64,000 bases of DNA. Origin: Dongia_B sp964406155. GTDB taxonomy: Bacteria; Pseudomonadota; Alphaproteobacteria; Dongiales; Dongiaceae. Numbering within the stretch: position 1 is the stretch's first letter; each line of letters begins with the position of its first letter. Under the pieces are notes generated by a model, which was not told the DNA's origin, did not search any database, and was given only the letters and a program-made list of their open reading frames with translations. The stretch is taken from positions 150,490-214,489 of the forward strand of contig CAYOQR010000001.1 of the NCBI GenBank assembly GCA_964406155.1, read 5' to 3'. Below, one piece after another: positions 46,368-54,667 of the stretch. The position numbers were made by a program, and so were the translations under genes.

Positions 46368-46760
46368 TCAGAATTTCCGGTAGGCCTTGTTCAAATCGAC
46401 CATCGGATGTTGCTTCGACATCTGGAATTTGATCAGCAATTCCCGCGCGATCATGTCACGGTCCTGCTGATTGTCCGGCAGCTTCATATTGGACGGCACC
46501 GTCACCCAGCCGTTGATATTGCGGTCGAAGACCGCCGCCCTGCCCTCCTCATAGCCCATATGGACATCCTCAAGCCAATTGAGGTCGTCCCATCCCATGA
46601 CCTCCATGTACTTCTTGAGGAAGGGCGTCAGGCGGTTGTAGTCCGGCACCAGATTCACGTCGTAACGATAACCGATATGCTGCCCGATTTCCTTCTCGCG
46701 TGCGGTATCGAGGCCGCTGCCTTTCAAGTATTTGTCGACGTCTTCTTTTTTCTGCGCCAT
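46368..46760 (-). CDS. uncharacterised protein, last gene of the second GS/glutamate-synthase cluster
   Basis: A 130-residue soluble protein with no Cys, no signal peptide and no membrane segment. The sequence is highly charged: a basic N terminus (MAQKKEDVDKYLKGSG), then YNRLTPFLKKYMEVMGWDDLNWLEDVHMGYEEGR near 41-74, and RDMIARELLIKFQMSKQHP near 101-119. I recognise no domain. GAGGAG lies upstream of the ATG, and the gap to the FMN subunit gene is 12 bp. With a strong terminator after it, it is clearly part of the operon. It could be an extra subunit, stabiliser or regulator of the amidotransferase/FMN complex (inference). Confidence 0.85.
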   Translation of the reverse strand: MAQKKEDVDKYLKGSGLDTAREKEIGQHIGYRYDVNLVPDYNRLTPFLKKYMEVMGWDDLNWLEDVHMGYEEGRAAVFDRNINGWVTVPSNMKLPDNQQDRDMIARELLIKFQMSKQHPMVDLNKAYRKF

Positions 46761-46772
46761 CTCAGATGCTCC

Positions 46773-48158
46773 TCAATAGCGGGTCATGTCGGGCCGGCCG
46801 ACCGTATGCTGCGACCCGGCCAACGGCACCTGTGCGAGGGCCGAGGCTTCCATGGTGAGGGCCGCGAGATCTTCCGGTTCCAGCGAGTGGATATTGGTCT
46901 TGCCGCAGGCCCGGGCCATCATCTGCGCCTCGATGGTCAGGCAGTGCAAGAAGTTGTAGACCCGCTCCGCCGCCTCGTCGGGATCAAGACGCTTGCGCAG
47001 CACCGGATCCTGGGTCGCCACGCCGACAGGACAGCGTCCGGTATGGCAGTGGTAGCAATAGCCCGCCTCGCAACCGATCTCCTTCTCGAAATCGGCTTCC
47101 GGGATATCCTTGTTGCAGTTGAGCGCCATCAGCGCCGAATGGCCGATCGCCACCGCATCGGCCCCCAAAGCCAGGGCCTTGGCGACGTCGCCGCCATTGC
47201 GGATGCCACCGGCATAGACCAGGCTGATCTCGCCGGATTTACCAACATCGTCCAGGGCCTTGCGGGCCTGGCGGATGGCGGCGATGCCGGGCACGCCGGT
47301 TTCCTCGGTGGCGATATGCGGTCCCGCCCCCGTTCCGCCTTCCATGCCGTCGATATAGATCGAATCCGGCCCCGTCTTCGCCGCCATGCGGACATCGTCG
47401 TAGACGCGGGCCGCACCGAGCTTCAACTGGATCGGGATCTGCCAATCGGTCGCTTCACGGATCTCCTGGATCTTCAAGGCGAGATCGTCCGGCCCCAACC
47501 AGTCCGGATGCCGGGCCGGCGAACGCTGGTCGATGCCGGCGGGCAATGAGCGCATCTCCGCCACCTGGTCCGTCACCTTCTGGCCCATCAGATGGCCGCC
47601 GAGACCGACCTTGCAACCCTGGCCGATGAAGAACTCGCAGGCATCGGCAAGCTGCAGGTGGTGCGGATTGAAGCCATAGCGCGACTGGATGCACTGATAG
47701 AACCACTTCGAGCTATAACGCCGCTCGTCCGGGATCATGCCGCCTTCGCCGGAGCAGGTCGCCGTCCCCGCCATGGTGGCGCCGCGCGCCAAAGCGATCT
47801 TCGCCTCGAAGCTCAACGCCCCGAAGCTCATGCCGGTGATATAGACCGGCACGTCCAGGACCAGCGGGCGTTTCGCCTTGGGGCCGATCACCGTCTTGGT
47901 CTCGCATTTCTCGCGATAGCCCTCGATCACGAAGCGGGTCAGTGTTCCCGGCAGGAAGGTCAGATCGTCCCAGGACGGGATCTTCTTGAAGAGCGAGAAG
48001 CCGCGCATGCGATAGCGGCCGAGCTCCGACTTGATATGGATGTCGTCGATCACCGAGGGCGGGAACATGAAGCTGTTGCCCAGGCGACTGGTATCGCGCG
48101 ACAACGGCTTCTTCTTCGGCTTCGGATCGGCCTTCGGCGCCTTTTTCTCTTTCGCCAT
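46773..48158 (-). CDS. FMN-binding glutamate synthase-like subunit with Fe-S cysteines (second copy)
   Basis: Paralogue of the mgsC-like protein, 461 residues. After a basic 20-residue N-terminal tail come YITGMSFGALSFEAKIALA, GEGGMIPDERRYSSKWFYQ, GQGCKVGLGGHLMG and GGIRNGGDVAKALALGADAVAIG. A cysteine cluster at about 363-376 has the spacing C-x4-C-x2-C-x4-C and ends in CPVGVATQDP, as in [3Fe-4S] glutamate synthases. AAAGGGAG lies upstream of the ATG. It follows a GXGXG subunit gene and precedes the 130-residue gene. The Fe-S motif suggests electrons from ferredoxin or another donor. Substrate unknown. Confidence 0.9.
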   Translation of the reverse strand: MAKEKKAPKADPKPKKKPLSRDTSRLGNSFMFPPSVIDDIHIKSELGRYRMRGFSLFKKIPSWDDLTFLPGTLTRFVIEGYREKCETKTVIGPKAKRPLVLDVPVYITGMSFGALSFEAKIALARGATMAGTATCSGEGGMIPDERRYSSKWFYQCIQSRYGFNPHHLQLADACEFFIGQGCKVGLGGHLMGQKVTDQVAEMRSLPAGIDQRSPARHPDWLGPDDLALKIQEIREATDWQIPIQLKLGAARVYDDVRMAAKTGPDSIYIDGMEGGTGAGPHIATEETGVPGIAAIRQARKALDDVGKSGEISLVYAGGIRNGGDVAKALALGADAVAIGHSALMALNCNKDIPEADFEKEIGCEAGYCYHCHTGRCPVGVATQDPVLRKRLDPDEAAERVYNFLHCLTIEAQMMARACGKTNIHSLEPEDLAALTMEASALAQVPLAGSQHTVGRPDMTRY

Positions 48159-48185
48159 GATTATCTCCCTTTCGTCGTCGCGTGA

Positions 48186-49022
48186 TTACAGGATCAGCTT
48201 CTTCTCGTTGGGTTCCAGATTGTCGTAGTTCCAGAGCTGCCGGCCGGCGACGATCTTGGTCATGTTCTTGACCCCGTTCGGCGTCTTGAGTCCGTATTGC
48301 TTCAGCTTGCGCTCCAGCCACTGGCAATCGAGATCCGTCATCTCCCCCGGCACCGCATCGACGCCGAGACCCTCAATCTTGCCGCCGACATAAATGGTGC
48401 CGTCATACATGGAATCGCCGAGATTGATCCCGGCATCGCCCAGGACGACCATGCGGCCACGCTGCATCATGAAGCCGCAGAAGGCACCGCAGCGGCCGCC
48501 AACCAGGATCGTGCCACCTTTCATATCGATGCCCATGCGGGCGCCGACATCGCCCTTGCAGACGAGATCGCCACCGCGCAGGGCCGCCCCGAAGGTGGAG
48601 CCGGCATTCTTTTCGATGACCACCGTCCCGGCCAGCATGTTCTCGGCGCAGGACCACCCTACCCGGCCCTTGATATGGATATTGGGGCCGTCGATCAGAC
48701 CACAGCCGAAATAACCGAGGCTGCCCTCGATATGCAGGTTGAGGCGGTTGAGGATGCCGACGGCGATCGCGTGCTTGGCGCCGGGATTCTTCATAACGAT
48801 GGTGCCGTTGCCCGCCTTCATCAGCTCCCGCAATTTGTGATTGATCTCGCTCGGGCTGAGATTGGCGGCGTCGAATTCGGCGCGCTTGTTGTAGTCGACC
48901 TCATAGGCGCCGGGATAGGTGAAATTCTCTTCCTCCGCCGGCGAGAAGAAGCGTTGCTGGGTGCGCCCCGACAACTTCTCGGTATGCATCCCCATTTCAT
49001 GGGATTTGGTTCGAAGTGCCAT
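48186..49022 (-). CDS. glutamate synthase GXGXG-domain subunit (second copy)
   Basis: Beta-helix subunit of 278 residues, about 50 longer than the first copy because of an N-terminal extension with EENFTYPGAYEVDYNKR. Repeating Gly motifs follow: IEGSLGYFGCGLIDGPN, GRVGWSCAENMLAGTVVI, GDVGARMGIDMKGG and GDAGINLGDSMYDG. AAGGGAG lies upstream of the ATG. It sits between the amidotransferase gene (18-bp gap) and the FMN subunit gene (27-bp gap), so it is part of the same complex. Confidence 0.9.
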   Translation of the reverse strand: MALRTKSHEMGMHTEKLSGRTQQRFFSPAEEENFTYPGAYEVDYNKRAEFDAANLSPSEINHKLRELMKAGNGTIVMKNPGAKHAIAVGILNRLNLHIEGSLGYFGCGLIDGPNIHIKGRVGWSCAENMLAGTVVIEKNAGSTFGAALRGGDLVCKGDVGARMGIDMKGGTILVGGRCGAFCGFMMQRGRMVVLGDAGINLGDSMYDGTIYVGGKIEGLGVDAVPGEMTDLDCQWLERKLKQYGLKTPNGVKNMTKIVAGRQLWNYDNLEPNEKKLIL

Positions 49023-49040
49023 GATTTCTCGCTCCCTTGC

Positions 49041-49976
49041 TCAACGCTTCCAGACGCGCACTTCGCCCTCATAGGGATCGAAGGTGTCGATCTCCGTGGG
49101 GAAGACGCTGCGGATGGCAACCTCTTCCGAGGCCAAGGCGATGAAATCGTCGCTCTCATAGAGCACCATCGGCTTGGCCGCCATCACGTCCTTGGCCATG
49201 CCGAGCGCGTCCGAGGTCGCCACCAGATAGGTGAAGACGCCGTCGAGCTCGTCGATCGAGTCCTTCATTGCATCCTCGAGCTTGGCGCCCTGCTGCATCT
49301 TGTCTGCGAGATAGACCGCGATCAGTTCGGAATCGCAGTTCGACATGAAGCGATGGCCGCGTCGTTCCAGCTCGCGGCGCCCGGTCCAGTAATTGGTGAG
49401 CTGGCCGTTATGCACCACCGCGACATCGGCAAAGGGATAGGCCCAATAAGGATGCGCCGAGCGGATATCGACATCGGATTCCGTCGCCATCCGGGTATGG
49501 CCCAGGGCATGGCTGCCCTTGAAGCCCTTCAGGCTGTATTGGCCGGCGACGGTACCGGCATCGCCCAGATCCTTGACCAGTTCCAAGCCATAGCCGAGGG
49601 AGAGGATTTCGGCGCCATCGATATCCTCAACGTAATCGGCCAGCTTGCGCTTGTCGCCGCCGTAATCGAGCGTGTAGCGATAAGCGTATTCGGTCGCCTC
49701 GTCCTCACTGACGATCGTCGCCCCCAATTCCTTGAGGCGGCGATCGACCTCCTTGCGCCGTTCCTTCACCTGATCATGGATATGAAAGCCATGCTTCATG
49801 TCGTCCTGCTCGGCGACCTTGAAACGCATGACGAGCGAGTTGCCCTTGGGCGCGCCATAGAGTGCGAAACCGGTGGAATCCGGACCGCGATGCTTCAGGG
49901 ATTGCAGCATCGCCGTCATTTCCTTGCCGATATCGCCGGTCTTGCCGCGGTGGATGAGTCCCGCAATTCCGCACAT
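49041..49976 (-). CDS. class II glutamine amidotransferase subunit (second copy)
   Basis: N-terminal nucleophile amidotransferase of 311 residues starting MCGIAGLIHRG, with Cys2 as nucleophile. KHRGPDSTGFALYG, GHTRMATESDVD and VVHNGQLTNYW match the glutamate synthase amidotransferase domain. AAGGGAG lies upstream of the ATG. It is the second gene after the glutamine synthetase-like gene, as expected if the product amide of the ligase is the donor for this subunit. Confidence 0.92.
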   Translation of the reverse strand: MCGIAGLIHRGKTGDIGKEMTAMLQSLKHRGPDSTGFALYGAPKGNSLVMRFKVAEQDDMKHGFHIHDQVKERRKEVDRRLKELGATIVSEDEATEYAYRYTLDYGGDKRKLADYVEDIDGAEILSLGYGLELVKDLGDAGTVAGQYSLKGFKGSHALGHTRMATESDVDIRSAHPYWAYPFADVAVVHNGQLTNYWTGRRELERRGHRFMSNCDSELIAVYLADKMQQGAKLEDAMKDSIDELDGVFTYLVATSDALGMAKDVMAAKPMVLYESDDFIALASEEVAIRSVFPTEIDTFDPYEGEVRVWKR

Positions 49977-50012
49977 GATTTTCTCCCTTGATTGACGGTT
50001 GGAGTTGCTTCC

Positions 50013-51563
50013 TCAGGGGAGGCAATCCCAATAGGTCTCCAGATCCCATTCCGTGACGGTGGACATGAAGCGCTCCCACTCGTCGCGCTTGTAATGCATG
50101 AAGACCCGGTACATTTCGTCCGGCATGGCCGACTTGATGACCTCGTCCTTCTCCAGTTCGGTCAAGGCATCGCCCAAAGAGAGCGGCAGCTTCTTCACCT
50201 TCTTGCCGGCCTGGATCGCCTCATAGATGTTGCGTTCCTCCGGTTCGCCCGGATCCATCTTGTTGCTGATGCCGTCGTCGAAGGCTTTCAGCAGCGCGCC
50301 CGCCATCAGATAGGGATTCACGGCGGCATCCACCGACCGGTATTCGAAACGACCCGGTGCCGAGATGCGCAGGGCGCAGGTACGATTCTGGTAACCCCAA
50401 TCGGCGAAGACCGGCGCCCAGAAACCGGTATCCCATAGCCGGCGATAGGAATTGACGGTCGACGATCCGATCGAGGTCAAGGCACCGAGATGCTTGATCA
50501 CGCCGCCGATGCATTGCAGGCCGACGGGGCCCGGCTTGTGCTCGCCCTTCAGCGGCAGGAAGGTGTTCTCGCCGCCCTTGCGATAGGCGTAATTCTCTTT
50601 CAATCCGGGCAGCGGCTTGTTGTGCAGCTCGTTGATCACATCCTCGCCGCCACGCCAGAGCGACAGATTGTGATGGCAGCCCGAGGCCGACACACCCATG
50701 AAGGGCTTCGGCATGAAGCAGGCGATCAGGTTGAATTCCCGCGCCACCTGGGCGCAGATCTGGCGATAGGTGGTCAGACGATCGGAGGTCCGCAGGCAGT
50801 CGTCGAACATGAAGTTCAACTCGAGCTGGCCCGGCGCATCCTCGTGGTCGCCCTGGATCATGTCGAGGCCCATGGCCTGGGCATATTCGATGACCTTCAG
50901 GAAGACGGGGCGCAGCATTTCGAACTGATCGATGTGATAGCAGTTCGGCTTGGTGAAGCCGCCATCCGGCAGGCCGTTATCGCCCTTCTTCAGCCACATC
51001 ATTTCCGGCTCGCAGCCGTGCCGCAGATGCAGCCCCTTATGCTTCTTCTGGAATTCGTTATGGATGATGCGCAGATTGCCGCGGCAATCCGAGGTCAGAT
51101 GCCCGCCGGGATTATCGTGCTCCTCGCGATTGCGGAAGCAGGTGCAGAAGACCCGCGCCACCCGCTTGTCCCAGGGCAACTGCACGAAGGTTTCGGGGTC
51201 GGGAATCCCGACCAGCTCCGACGCTTCCGGACCGTAGCCGATATAATTGCGCCGCCGGTCGGTAAAAAGGTTGGCGGTCGAACCATAGACCAGTTGGAAG
51301 CCGCGCTCGGCGATCTGTTCCCAATGATCGGCGGGAATACCCTTGCCGACGATGCGGCCGGTCACCGACACGAACTGGTAATAGATGTATTTGATGCCAA
51401 GCTCATTGATCTTGGCCCGGACCTGCTTCACCAGATCCTTGCGGCCCTTTTGCGTGACATGTTCCTCCAGCGCGGTCAGATCGTTCTTGCCGGCAAGCGA
51501 CTTCGCGCCGTTCCCGCTGGAGCGTGTTCTGTGCTGATTGCTACGTGCCTCGAGGTCAGTCAT
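50013..51563 (-). CDS. type III glutamine synthetase-like ligase (second copy)
   Basis: Glutamate-amine ligase of 516 residues, about 80 longer than the first copy. An N-terminal extension of about 55 residues is followed by the GS core: GCEPEMMW, GDHEDAPGQLELNF, SASGCHHNLSLW, STVNSYRRL, NRTCALRISAPGRFEYRSVDAAVNPYL. All key GS stretches are present. GGAGG is 7 nt upstream of the ATG. It leads an operon of amidotransferase, GXGXG, FMN and 130-residue genes. This forms a full GS/GOGAT-like route for some amine or ammonia. The substrate is open. Confidence 0.9.
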   Translation of the reverse strand: MTDLEARSNQHRTRSSGNGAKSLAGKNDLTALEEHVTQKGRKDLVKQVRAKINELGIKYIYYQFVSVTGRIVGKGIPADHWEQIAERGFQLVYGSTANLFTDRRRNYIGYGPEASELVGIPDPETFVQLPWDKRVARVFCTCFRNREEHDNPGGHLTSDCRGNLRIIHNEFQKKHKGLHLRHGCEPEMMWLKKGDNGLPDGGFTKPNCYHIDQFEMLRPVFLKVIEYAQAMGLDMIQGDHEDAPGQLELNFMFDDCLRTSDRLTTYRQICAQVAREFNLIACFMPKPFMGVSASGCHHNLSLWRGGEDVINELHNKPLPGLKENYAYRKGGENTFLPLKGEHKPGPVGLQCIGGVIKHLGALTSIGSSTVNSYRRLWDTGFWAPVFADWGYQNRTCALRISAPGRFEYRSVDAAVNPYLMAGALLKAFDDGISNKMDPGEPEERNIYEAIQAGKKVKKLPLSLGDALTELEKDEVIKSAMPDEMYRVFMHYKRDEWERFMSTVTEWDLETYWDCLP

Positions 51564-51581
51564 TTCATTCCTCCCAAAGAG

Positions 51582-51600
51582 CGGCGGCTTGCTGCCGCCG
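51582..51600 (-). other. GC-rich hairpin in the leader of the second GS-like gene
   Basis: CGGCGGC and GCCGCCG form a 7-bp stem with a 5-nt loop, 18 nt upstream of the start codon at 51563. Its sequence resembles the hairpin at 34984-35008 before the first GS gene: both contain CGGCGGCAGC on the minus strand. Confidence 0.6.
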
Positions 51601-51751
51601 ATTGTCTCCGCCGGATCCCGATCCGATGGAAAATTCCTGAACCTGCGTTTGGTGGCTGCCGCCTACCTCCCTCTGTTTTTCTGAAAAATGCCGATCCGGC
51701 GGCAAAGCCGGGTGCTCGCCATAGCCGGGCGCCCACGGCACCCGGCCAGGG

Positions 51752-51922
51752 TTATCGATTGGTCAAAGCGTCTTGGAGATCCGGCCGCACTGCGCAGCCA
51801 ACCCGGCCGCGATCCGGCGTACCGGCATCGGCCAAAGGCAAATGGCACAGGATTGGACCGGTCGAATTGCCACCGGGCCGCTTACTGGAAAAGTGAACGC
51901 ATCCAAGCGACGTCTTGGACAT
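51752..51922 (-). CDS. possible small protein or leader peptide (56 aa)
   Basis: The frame MSKTSLGCVHFSSKRPGG... is preceded by GGAGGAAAGGGAG, a strong ribosome-binding stretch. It lies about 190 bp upstream of the second GS-like gene on the same strand, in an otherwise long spacer. No family is recognised, and chance frames are common in GC-rich DNA. It could be a leader ORF or nothing. Confidence 0.25.
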   Translation of the reverse strand: MSKTSLGCVHFSSKRPGGNSTGPILCHLPLADAGTPDRGRVGCAVRPDLQDALTNR

Positions 51923-52093
51923 CTCCCTTTCCTCCATCGCGAACTGATCCGGCAAGGGAGCCGGATAAGGGCGACCGGACGCCGATTTGGTATATAATTG
52001 GTTCGATATTTGTTGACCAGATCGGGCGCTCGTCGGCATAATCGAAGCACAGACCACTCCATTTGCCAACCAATTTTTGGAATAGGCACACAA

Positions 52094-52840
52094 ATGGCTA
52101 AGATTGGTGTCGATACTCCCGGTCGGACTTCCCTAACCGATGCCGCCGAACCGATTGCGCCGGTCGATCACGGCAAAGGCTCCGCCTGGATCGCCGGGCA
52201 ATTGCGGCAGGCCATTCACGACGGCAAGTACCGCTATGGCGAAAAGCTGCCGGCGGAGCGGCAATTGGCCGATGCCTATGGCGCCTCACGCACCACCGTC
52301 CGGCTGGCGCTGGACTTGTTGGAAACAGAACGCCTGCTGGCGCGCCGCATCGGCAGCGGCACCTTCGTCTGCTACAGGGCAACCACCGAGACCGCCACCA
52401 TCGCCGAGGTGACGAGCCCGTTGGAACTGATCGAGGCCCGTCTCGCGGTCGAACCCTATATGACGCGGATGGCCGTGCTGAACGCCACCTCGCGGGACCT
52501 GGAAAAACTGGCGGAGGCCTGCGCCAATGCCGAGGCCGCCGGCACCGACCCGGCGAAATTCACCGATTGGGATACCGCCTTCCATGTCCGCATCGCCGAG
52601 GCGGCGCATAACCCGCTGATCCTCTGGCTTTACCAGCAGGTCAACGAGATCCGTACCCATTCGCAATGGGCGGCGATGCGCGACAAGATCCTCACGCCGG
52701 AACGGATCAGCGAATACAACCACCAGCACCGCGCCCTCTATGCCGCGATCCGCAGCCGCGACGTCGAAGGCGCCGTCGCCATGGTGACGAGCCATTTGCA
52801 TTACGCCCGCCGCCAGTTGATGGGGGCGGAAGGCGCGTGA
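52094..52840 (+). CDS. GntR-family regulator, FadR (FCD) subfamily
   Basis: Regulator of 248 residues with a winged helix-turn-helix at about 30-95 (KYRYGEKLPAERQLADAYGASRTTVRLAL, then GSGTFV). An all-helical FCD sensor domain follows (PLELIEARLAVEPYMTRMA; DWDTAFHVRIAEAAHNPL and HRALYAAIRSRDVEGA, the metal/ligand-binding His region). The ATG at 52094 matches the family; the frame upstream runs through the promoter. It is divergent from the second GS/glutamate-synthase operon, and is therefore its likely regulator. Ligand unknown, perhaps an amino or carboxylic acid. Confidence 0.9.
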   Translation: MAKIGVDTPGRTSLTDAAEPIAPVDHGKGSAWIAGQLRQAIHDGKYRYGEKLPAERQLADAYGASRTTVRLALDLLETERLLARRIGSGTFVCYRATTETATIAEVTSPLELIEARLAVEPYMTRMAVLNATSRDLEKLAEACANAEAAGTDPAKFTDWDTAFHVRIAEAAHNPLILWLYQQVNEIRTHSQWAAMRDKILTPERISEYNHQHRALYAAIRSRDVEGAVAMVTSHLHYARRQLMGAEGA

Positions 52841-52930
52841 CGGCCGGCGGGGCTGTCAGCATATCAGGCATGCCGTTCAGCCATAGGCTATCCGACGATA
52901 TCGGTTGAAAAAAGGCACCGGCTGCCTTAT

Positions 52931-54589
52931 ATGCCATGCCAGATGAATAATAAAATGACGCGCCGTCTGAAGGACCGCGCACCTGGCTTCAAGCAAACGA
53001 CAGATACTGAAGAAGCCAAACAAGCTCCCAATCAAGCCCATGGGCAGGCCCCGCATTCCGCTCTCCCCCGTAAATTTCCACGACCTGGCGATGACGGCAT
53101 CCTTGTCTGTCCTGTCGGCGGTGTCGGGCGTATCGGGATGAATATGACGCTGTACGGCTTTGCCGGCAGATGGATCATGGTCGATGCCGGTTCGGCCTTC
53201 GCCAAGGACGTCGATGGCGTCGGCGGCATCATGCCGGACCCGGTTTCCCTGGCGCCGATCCTGCCGCATCTCGACGCCCTGCTCGTCACCCATGCGCATG
53301 AAGACCATATCGGCGCCATTCACCATCTGTGGCCGACAATCAAATGCCCGATCTATGCGACACCCTTCGCCTCGGAATTGCTGAAAGGCCGCCTCGCGCA
53401 GAAGGGCGCGCAAGGCCGCGTCAAGTTCAAGACCTTCAAGCCGGGCGACACGCTCTCGGTCGGCCCCTTCCGGGTGCAAACCATCCCCATCACCCATTCG
53501 ACCCCCGAATGCGTGTCGATGGCGATCTCCACGAAGATCGGCACCATCCTGCATACCGGTGACTGGAAGCTCGATCCGGATCCCCTGGTTGGCCCGGTCA
53601 CGGACATGGACCGTCTGAAGGCGATCGGCGATCGTGGTGTGCTTGCCATGCTGTGCGACAGCACGAATGCCGAGCGCGAGGCCGGCATCACCTCGGAAGC
53701 CGATGTTGCCCGCAATATGGAACATGTCTTCCGGACGCGGCGCGGGACCATCGTCATTTCCTGCTTCGCCACCAATGTTGCACGCCTTGTCGCGATCGGA
53801 CGGGCCGCGGCAGCCACCGGCCGCAAGGTTGCCTTGGCCGGACGGTCGCTGGAGACCTCGGAAGCGGCGGCCCATGCCGTCGGCCTGATCGATGACAGCC
53901 TGCCGTTCCTGGCGGATGTCAAACATCTCAAGGGCCTCGAACGCCATGAGATGGTCATCGTCTGCACCGGCACGCAAGGCGAAGAACGTGCGGCGCTGGC
54001 GAAACTGGCGCGGCGCGAGAACTGGCGCCTGCCGGAAATCGGCAAGGGCGATACCGTCATCCATTCGGCCCGCACCATCCCCGGCAACGAGGAACCCGTC
54101 GAAACCATGATGGCCCTCTTCCGCGACCGTGGCGTCGAGGTCCTGATGGCCAGCGCCGATGGCAAGGCACTGCATGTGACCGGCCATGCCAGCCGTGGCG
54201 AACTCCAGACCATGTATGGCCTGATCCGCCCCAAATTCGCGATCCCGGTCCATGGCGAACCATCCCATATGGCGGCCCATGCCAAACTGGCGACGGATTG
54301 CGGCGTCTCGGCCGCGACGTTAAGCGAGGAAGGCGATATCCTGCGGGTGACACAAGCCGGCGTGCAGAAGACCGCTCATATCAGGCTCAAGCACCTTGCG
54401 GTCCTTGAATCGCCCGAGGGTTCTCTCCACGACTCCCTGGTGCAATGGGATCTGCGCAAGAATGCGCCGGTCGCGAAACGGCAGGGCAAGTCCGGTACCG
54501 TGAAAAAAGCCCCACGTATCCGGCAGCGGCCGGCGAAACCGCCATTCTCCGCAAAGCGTCCGCAACGCGAGGCCGCACGGGCTGCCTAA
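52931..54589 (+). CDS. ribonuclease J family metallo-beta-lactamase/beta-CASP protein
   Basis: RNase J-type exo/endoribonuclease of up to 552 residues. The metal motif HAHEDH is at 121-126, preceded by GGVGRIGMNMTLYG and MVDAGSAF. GDWKLDPDPLVG follows, then the beta-CASP region with CDSTNAEREAG and SCFATNVARLVAIGRAA, VCTGTQGEERAAL, and PVHGEPSHMAAHAKLA near the end. A basic, disordered tail closes the protein. The start is uncertain (ATG 52931, 52943 or 52955; no strong ribosome site), and the first 50 residues lie outside the fold. It acts in RNA decay and rRNA maturation. Monogenic. Confidence 0.92.
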   Translation: MPCQMNNKMTRRLKDRAPGFKQTTDTEEAKQAPNQAHGQAPHSALPRKFPRPGDDGILVCPVGGVGRIGMNMTLYGFAGRWIMVDAGSAFAKDVDGVGGIMPDPVSLAPILPHLDALLVTHAHEDHIGAIHHLWPTIKCPIYATPFASELLKGRLAQKGAQGRVKFKTFKPGDTLSVGPFRVQTIPITHSTPECVSMAISTKIGTILHTGDWKLDPDPLVGPVTDMDRLKAIGDRGVLAMLCDSTNAEREAGITSEADVARNMEHVFRTRRGTIVISCFATNVARLVAIGRAAAATGRKVALAGRSLETSEAAAHAVGLIDDSLPFLADVKHLKGLERHEMVIVCTGTQGEERAALAKLARRENWRLPEIGKGDTVIHSARTIPGNEEPVETMMALFRDRGVEVLMASADGKALHVTGHASRGELQTMYGLIRPKFAIPVHGEPSHMAAHAKLATDCGVSAATLSEEGDILRVTQAGVQKTAHIRLKHLAVLESPEGSLHDSLVQWDLRKNAPVAKRQGKSGTVKKAPRIRQRPAKPPFSAKRPQREAARAA

Positions 54590-54601
54590 GCCCACCAATA
54601 C

Positions 54602-54633
54602 AAAAGGCCGCCGGAACCATCCGGCGGCCTTTT
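54602..54633. terminator. bidirectional rho-independent terminator
   Basis: AAAAGGCCGCCGGA and TCCGGCGGCCTTTT form a perfect 14-bp stem with a 4-nt loop. The A and T runs serve both strands, between the convergent RNase J and amidinotransferase-like genes. Confidence 0.92.
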
Positions 54634-54667
54634 GACTTCCTAAATCAGCCTTCTCAGGCCAAATGTC

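Larger units (their letters stand above)
51564..52093. promoter_or_regulatory. divergent control region, GS-like operon / FadR-type regulator
   Basis: This 530-bp spacer is the longest in the window. On the plus strand, a perfect TATAAT (51993-51998) lies 96 bp before the regulator ATG, with no clear -35. TTGGTATATAATTGG around it and TTGGT/ACCAG at about 51999-52021 are candidate operator pieces for the GntR-type regulator. A purine-rich start with a 56-codon frame lies on the minus strand (separate entry). I found no riboswitch that I can name. Confidence 0.5.

Noticed and set aside
51564..52093. Glycine riboswitch or other known riboswitch before the second GS operon
   Set aside because: I looked for the conserved glycine-aptamer core and for guanidine-type motifs on both strands and did not find them; only hairpins and a TATAAT box are visible.
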